From NCBI RefSeq assembly GCF_002432345.1, contig NZ_DJDT01000290.1, forward strand, positions 1 to 7,033: a stretch of DNA of 7,033 nt, read 5' to 3'. The notes under the pieces were generated by a model. The model did no database searches and was not told where the DNA came from. It saw nothing but the letters and a program-made list of their open reading frames with translations. Origin of the DNA: Pedobacter sp. UBA5917. GTDB taxonomy: Bacteria; Bacteroidota; Bacteroidia; Sphingobacteriales; Sphingobacteriaceae. The position numbers were made by a program, and so were the translations under genes. Shown in pieces: positions 4,410-7,033 of the stretch; within the stretch, counting starts at the first letter, position 1, and each line of letters opens with the position of its first letter.

Positions 4410-6374
4410 TTAAGGATTGATATTATCCTTTTTGGGTTTTGGTTTTGTTTCTACAATTTCTGCTACGGCGACCACTTCTTTACGTTTTTCGGGATCCATT
4501 AATTCCATTAATTTAAGTCCGAGTAAACCGTCCATTGCTGAACCACCATTGTTTGCATTACCACCGATGAGTACATCAGGAATTAGTTTTACATTACCTT
4601 TTGATAATTCTTCGGTGATTTTATAACGGGTAAAGTTTTCGCCGCCTAAGGCTTTAACTGCAAGTTCGTAAGCCTCGGCAGTTGATTTACCCACAGCCAG
4701 AATTTTACCTGCCTCGGCACTACCGGTTAACGAAATCTGTTCGGCCTCTGCCGATGCACGCAGCTTAATCGCTTCCGAATCGGCCTGTGCCCTTGCCTTA
4801 GTAGCTTCTGCTTCGGCATGCGCCCTCATTTTTGTGGCTTCGGCCTCTGCTCCTACCGCCAGTTTTACACCTGCGGCATCACCTTCCGATTTTTTCACCG
4901 TTGCACTTGCGGTACGTTCGGCAATCTCTACACTCTGTTGCGCCTTTACAATGTCTTTCTGCATATCAGCAATGGCCGTTTCTTTCTCCATCCCCTGACG
5001 TGTTTCCTGCGCCTGTTTCTGTGTATCGTAGGTAATTTTCTGTTCTTCTGCGATTTTACGGTCGGTTAAGGTTTTCATCAACGATTCTGGCGGAACAATG
5101 TCTCCGATCAGCGTATCAACGGCATTAACATTATACTCATCAAGCACTTTACGGATGTGCTCCTTAGCCGATTCCTGGCGTTCTTTACGGGTACTCAAAA
5201 AAGCAATTACATCGCTTCCCTGTGCCGAGTTACGGAAATAGTTACCGATGGTTGGCTCCAGCACCTGCGAAACCAGGTTAACCATATTACCAAAACGGGC
5301 AATTACTTTTGGGGCTTCGGTAGTAGGTACATGGATAATCTGTGCCACATCCAAATTAAACGGGAAACCATCTTTCGAACGTACGGTAATGGTCGACAGG
5401 TTTTTGTCCAGGTTGTGCGCCTCGCTCCGTGCCGATGCCCAGTTGAGTACCAAGTTTGTGGTTGGTACCAGCTCTACCTTCATAATGTACTTGTTGATCG
5501 GGTATTTACCCGGGCCAAGCGGTTCTAACCAAACACCTTTAGATCCTTTGCCCACAATGTTACCGTGCTTAAAGTCGGCCCCGGTTAAATCGTTTCCATC
5601 CTGACCGATAAACGAAATCACCACACCCACATAACCAATGGCAATTTCCATCATCGGGATTTCTTCCAATTGAACAGCCCAGGGATTGAGGTTGTAAGAA
5701 CCGGCTAAAATTACCTGTGGTTGCAAACCGCGGTTACCACCCAGTTTGATAAAAGCATCAAAATCCTGGAAATTATTATGCCCCTCTACCAGTTTACCGG
5801 CAATCTGGTTTGCCTCGATCGGTAAACCGTCCAATGTGGTTACAATCCCCACCATACTCTCCTGGATACGGATCATATCGGTTACCGACACCTGAAAAAG
5901 CATGGTATTGATACGGTACGCCCCAGAGGTGATGTAAGAAGTTTGCCGCCCCCGCTGACCACCGTTTTCGAGGAACTTCACTGCATCCTGAAAGTTATCA
6001 GACTCTACTTTTTGCCCCAGGATGTTGCCTGTAGGAATTTCTGATCCATCTTTGGCCATAATGAGTCCGATTTTTCCTTCAGGGATAATGGTAAACTGCT
6101 CCATGGTTACGCTGTACTGCCAAAACCACATCCCGAAATATAATCCGGGCGCCAGCGTTTTTCCCTGGAAACCAGCTTCTCCCCTAACGGCGATGATCCT
6201 TCCATCGGGCAGTTCTTTTGCAGAACCGAAGAGCACGAATTTTTTGGTAATCAACCCGATTCTGTCTTCGGGCACAATCACCATCCCGAATAAGAAACGT
6301 AAAATATATTTGTATAAAACTACGCACAACAGTGCCACTAAAACCCACCAGTAATTAGAAATGAGCGCTTCCAT
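4410..6374 (-). CDS. Flotillin-family SPFH/band 7 membrane protein with N-terminal beta repeats
   Basis: 654-aa membrane-anchored scaffold protein; flotillins assemble into large oligomers at membrane microdomains. A single membrane segment lies at residues 8-30. Residues 34-303 contain four related beta-rich blocks (about 34-98, 96-165, 170-240, 243-303) with recurring VGxV/IGLI, a Gly-Asn-Ile/Ala-x-Gly turn, and PG/SG-x-Y closings (APGLYF, TSGAYRIN, LAGSYNLN, GPGKYPIN). The SPFH domain follows at about 305-430, with ITVRSKDGFPFNLDVAQIIHVP and VNAVDTLIGDIVPPESL. A long helix at about 436-570 includes five 11-residue repeats at 508-562 rich in Ala, Glu and Lys/Arg. The C-terminal tail has a Gly/Asn linker (604-612). 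It is longer than classical FloT/FloA because of the N-terminal blocks. The start at 6374 puts the membrane segment right at the N-terminus. A terminator follows, so it is probably transcribed alone. Confidence 0.88.
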   Translation of the reverse strand: MEALISNYWWVLVALLCVVLYKYILRFLFGMVIVPEDRIGLITKKFVLFGSAKELPDGRIIAVRGEAGFQGKTLAPGLYFGMWFWQYSVTMEQFTIIPEGKIGLIMAKDGSEIPTGNILGQKVESDNFQDAVKFLENGGQRGRQTSYITSGAYRINTMLFQVSVTDMIRIQESMVGIVTTLDGLPIEANQIAGKLVEGHNNFQDFDAFIKLGGNRGLQPQVILAGSYNLNPWAVQLEEIPMMEIAIGYVGVVISFIGQDGNDLTGADFKHGNIVGKGSKGVWLEPLGPGKYPINKYIMKVELVPTTNLVLNWASARSEAHNLDKNLSTITVRSKDGFPFNLDVAQIIHVPTTEAPKVIARFGNMVNLVSQVLEPTIGNYFRNSAQGSDVIAFLSTRKERQESAKEHIRKVLDEYNVNAVDTLIGDIVPPESLMKTLTDRKIAEEQKITYDTQKQAQETRQGMEKETAIADMQKDIVKAQQSVEIAERTASATVKKSEGDAAGVKLAVGAEAEATKMRAHAEAEATKARAQADSEAIKLRASAEAEQISLTGSAEAGKILAVGKSTAEAYELAVKALGGENFTRYKITEELSKGNVKLIPDVLIGGNANNGGSAMDGLLGLKLMELMDPEKRKEVVAVAEIVETKPKPKKDNINP

Positions 6375-6402
6375 AACGTTTTGTATTTTTCTGTTTTTTT
6401 AA

Positions 6403-6423
6403 CCTGATAAACCATTTATCAGG
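6403..6423 (-). promoter_or_regulatory. Perfect dyad in the flotillin leader or operator region
   Basis: CCTGATAAA (6403-6411), a 3-nt centre, and TTTATCAGG (6415-6423) form a perfect 9-bp inverted repeat 29 nt upstream of the flotillin start codon. Neither strand carries a T-tract on the 3' side, so it is not a terminator. It could be an operator or an mRNA leader hairpin. Confidence 0.5.
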
Positions 6424-6658
6424 CAGTACATTGACATCAAATTGCATGCATTGTTACCAGATTTAACACTTAATTTTAAACTATTTTTTATTGGTTTTAA
6501 GACCTCAAAGAAGCGTTAAGACAAACGATTTGAGGAATGCAAACTGCAGATGACATTTTTATGTTTTACACACCTGAATGCTTATAAAGGCCGAAAAATG
6601 GCTATTTAAGTCTTAACATATATCTGCAGAAATTTTAATTGTACAGTTAACAATTAAT

Positions 6659-6679
6659 AGGACAAAGCTGTCCTTTTTT
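6659..6679 (+). terminator. Small terminator-like hairpin (plus strand)
   Basis: AGGACA (6659-6664), loop AAGC, TGTCCT (6669-6674), then TTTTT. GGAC follows at 6680-6683 and could pair with the same GTCC, giving an alternative hairpin. No plus-strand gene precedes it, so its target, if any, would be an unrecognised small RNA. The short stem makes chance possible. Confidence 0.3.
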
Positions 6680-6754
6680 GGACCTGTGGAATTGACCTGA
6701 TTGGGGTACAATATTTAATGATAATTATATTTTGGCAGAACTAAAACCTTTCAA

Positions 6755-6870
6755 AAAAGCACGGCACCTGAATATAATAAACCCGATTGGACGGATGCCC
6801 CGATTTTTTTTATCGGGGCAGAAGGGAAAGCGGAACCGGAGCCAACCGAAAGGTACAGGAACCTGCTTTT
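6755..6870. repeat. Structured 116-nt element, probably a dispersed repeat or RNA
   Basis: The ends pair: AAAAGCA (6755-6761) with TGCTTTT (6864-6870), GG (6763-6764) with CC (6862-6863), and CCTG (6767-6770) with CAGG (6856-6859), leaving one bulge and a 2x2 internal loop. Inside is a perfect 9-bp hairpin, TGCCCCGAT (6796-6804) with ATCGGGGCA (6812-6820) and a 7-T loop. There is also ACC-GAAA-GGT (6845-6854), a GNRA-type tetraloop. It is GC-richer than its surroundings. From memory, similar blocks recur between genes in Pedobacter-like genomes; I cannot verify that here. The 63-aa reading frame on the minus strand through it (6751-6942) is not a gene. Confidence 0.55.
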
Positions 6871-6928
6871 CAAATAATCAGGTCCATAATGTTTAATGAT
6901 CAATAATTCGGGAAATGTTAATAGATCC

Positions 6929-6947
6929 GGTCTGTGCGCCACAGACC
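6929..6947. repeat. Perfect 8-bp hairpin
   Basis: GGTCTGTG (6929-6936), loop CGC, CACAGACC (6940-6947). No T-tract follows on either strand. It sits between the 6755-6870 element and the REP-like element and may belong to the same composite repeat. Confidence 0.5.
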
Positions 6948-6961
6948 ATGAGAATTGGGTC

Positions 6962-7026
6962 CGTCACCCTGAATTTATTTCAGGGTCTATCATGCAAGAA
7001 AGATGCTGAATAAATTCAGCATGACG
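6962..7026. repeat. REP-like double-hairpin repeat element
   Basis: Two hairpins lie head to tail. ACCCTGAA (6966-6973) pairs with TTCAGGGT (6979-6986), and ATGCTGAAT (7003-7011) pairs with ATTCAGCAT (7014-7022). Outer arms CGTCA (6962-6966) and TGACG (7022-7026) are complementary, so the whole unit can fold as a cruciform. It strongly resembles extragenic palindromes that I recall as abundant in Sphingobacteriaceae. No transposase is in the window. Confidence 0.7.
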
Positions 7027-7033
7027 AATCGAT

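Larger units (their letters stand above)
6375..6750. other. Non-coding gap upstream of the flotillin gene
   Basis: No credible gene is seen on either strand. The flotillin promoter should be here, but I found no full TAnnTTTG box in the right orientation. Contents: a dyad at 6403-6423, a 7-bp inverted repeat at 6503-6509/6529-6535, and a small hairpin with a T-run at 6659-6679. Direct repeat TTTAATGAT at 6714-6722 recurs at 6892-6900, on either side of the 6755-6870 element. Confidence 0.6.

Noticed and set aside
5157..5604. Two overlapping plus-strand reading frames of about 120 aa
   Set aside because: They lie wholly antisense to the flotillin SPFH coding region, have no domain signature, and overlap each other in different frames.
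6394..6423. Dyad at 6403-6423 read as a terminator with the T-run at 6394-6400
   Set aside because: The T-run lies 5' of the hairpin on the plus strand and is an A-run on the minus strand, so the order is wrong for intrinsic termination in either direction.
6515..6629. Crossing inverted repeats GTTAAGAC (6515-6522)/GTCTTAAC (6610-6617) and CTGCAGAT (6544-6551)/ATCTGCAG (6622-6629), suggesting a pseudoknot
   Set aside because: The 8-nt arms are short and about 70-90 nt apart, and CTGCAG is itself a palindrome, so one match is partly trivial. Chance is plausible in AT-rich DNA.
6751..6942. 63-aa open reading frame on the minus strand
   Set aside because: It runs straight through the folded repeat element, including its perfect hairpin, and ends in the 6929-6947 hairpin. 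The protein has no recognisable domain. Reading frames of this kind arise from repeats.

Overview
The window looks like a chromosomal stretch of a Bacteroidota bacterium, most likely Sphingobacteriaceae (Pedobacter-like). The evidence is the AT-rich gaps, a near-consensus Bacteroidota promoter (TAnnTTTG), the lack of clear Shine-Dalgarno sites, the protein types, and a dispersed hairpin repeat of a kind I associate with that family. This assignment is inference from pattern, not a database match. All six recognisable genes lie on the minus strand, so transcription runs from high to low coordinates.

Layout from high to low coordinates. 6375-7033 has no gene. It holds a REP-like double hairpin, a perfect 8-bp hairpin, a folded 116-nt element that looks like a dispersed repeat or structured RNA, and a dyad just upstream of the next gene. 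4410-6374 encodes a 654-aa flotillin/SPFH membrane protein with an unusual repeated beta-rich N-terminal half. A good intrinsic terminator follows it. 3810-4331 encodes an unrecognised protein with three membrane segments and a small soluble beta-rich domain. 2642-3517 encodes N-carbamoylputrescine amidase (aguB). 2057-2410 encodes a four-helix-bundle (S23/IVP-type) protein. 826-1902 encodes agmatine deiminase (aguA). 1-701 encodes 3-oxoacyl-ACP reductase (fabG), cut off by the window edge.

aguA and aguB carry out the two consecutive steps agmatine -> N-carbamoylputrescine -> putrescine, and would be expected to sit together. Here they are separated by about 740 nt that contain the four-helix-bundle gene and several repeat arrays.

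The most striking structure is in the gaps. Every gap from the fabG leader to the aguB leader (702-3700) carries short tandem arrays with units of 7 or 8 nt (or 15 = 7+8), mostly in convergent, inverted pairs. Each gap uses its own word (GTTGTAAA/ATTGTTAA/AACTCCN, GTCSGAN, nAATGAnn/TCATTCAA), but unit length and arrangement are shared. The flotillin and three-TM genes have no such arrays. I know of no described function for these arrays in this group.
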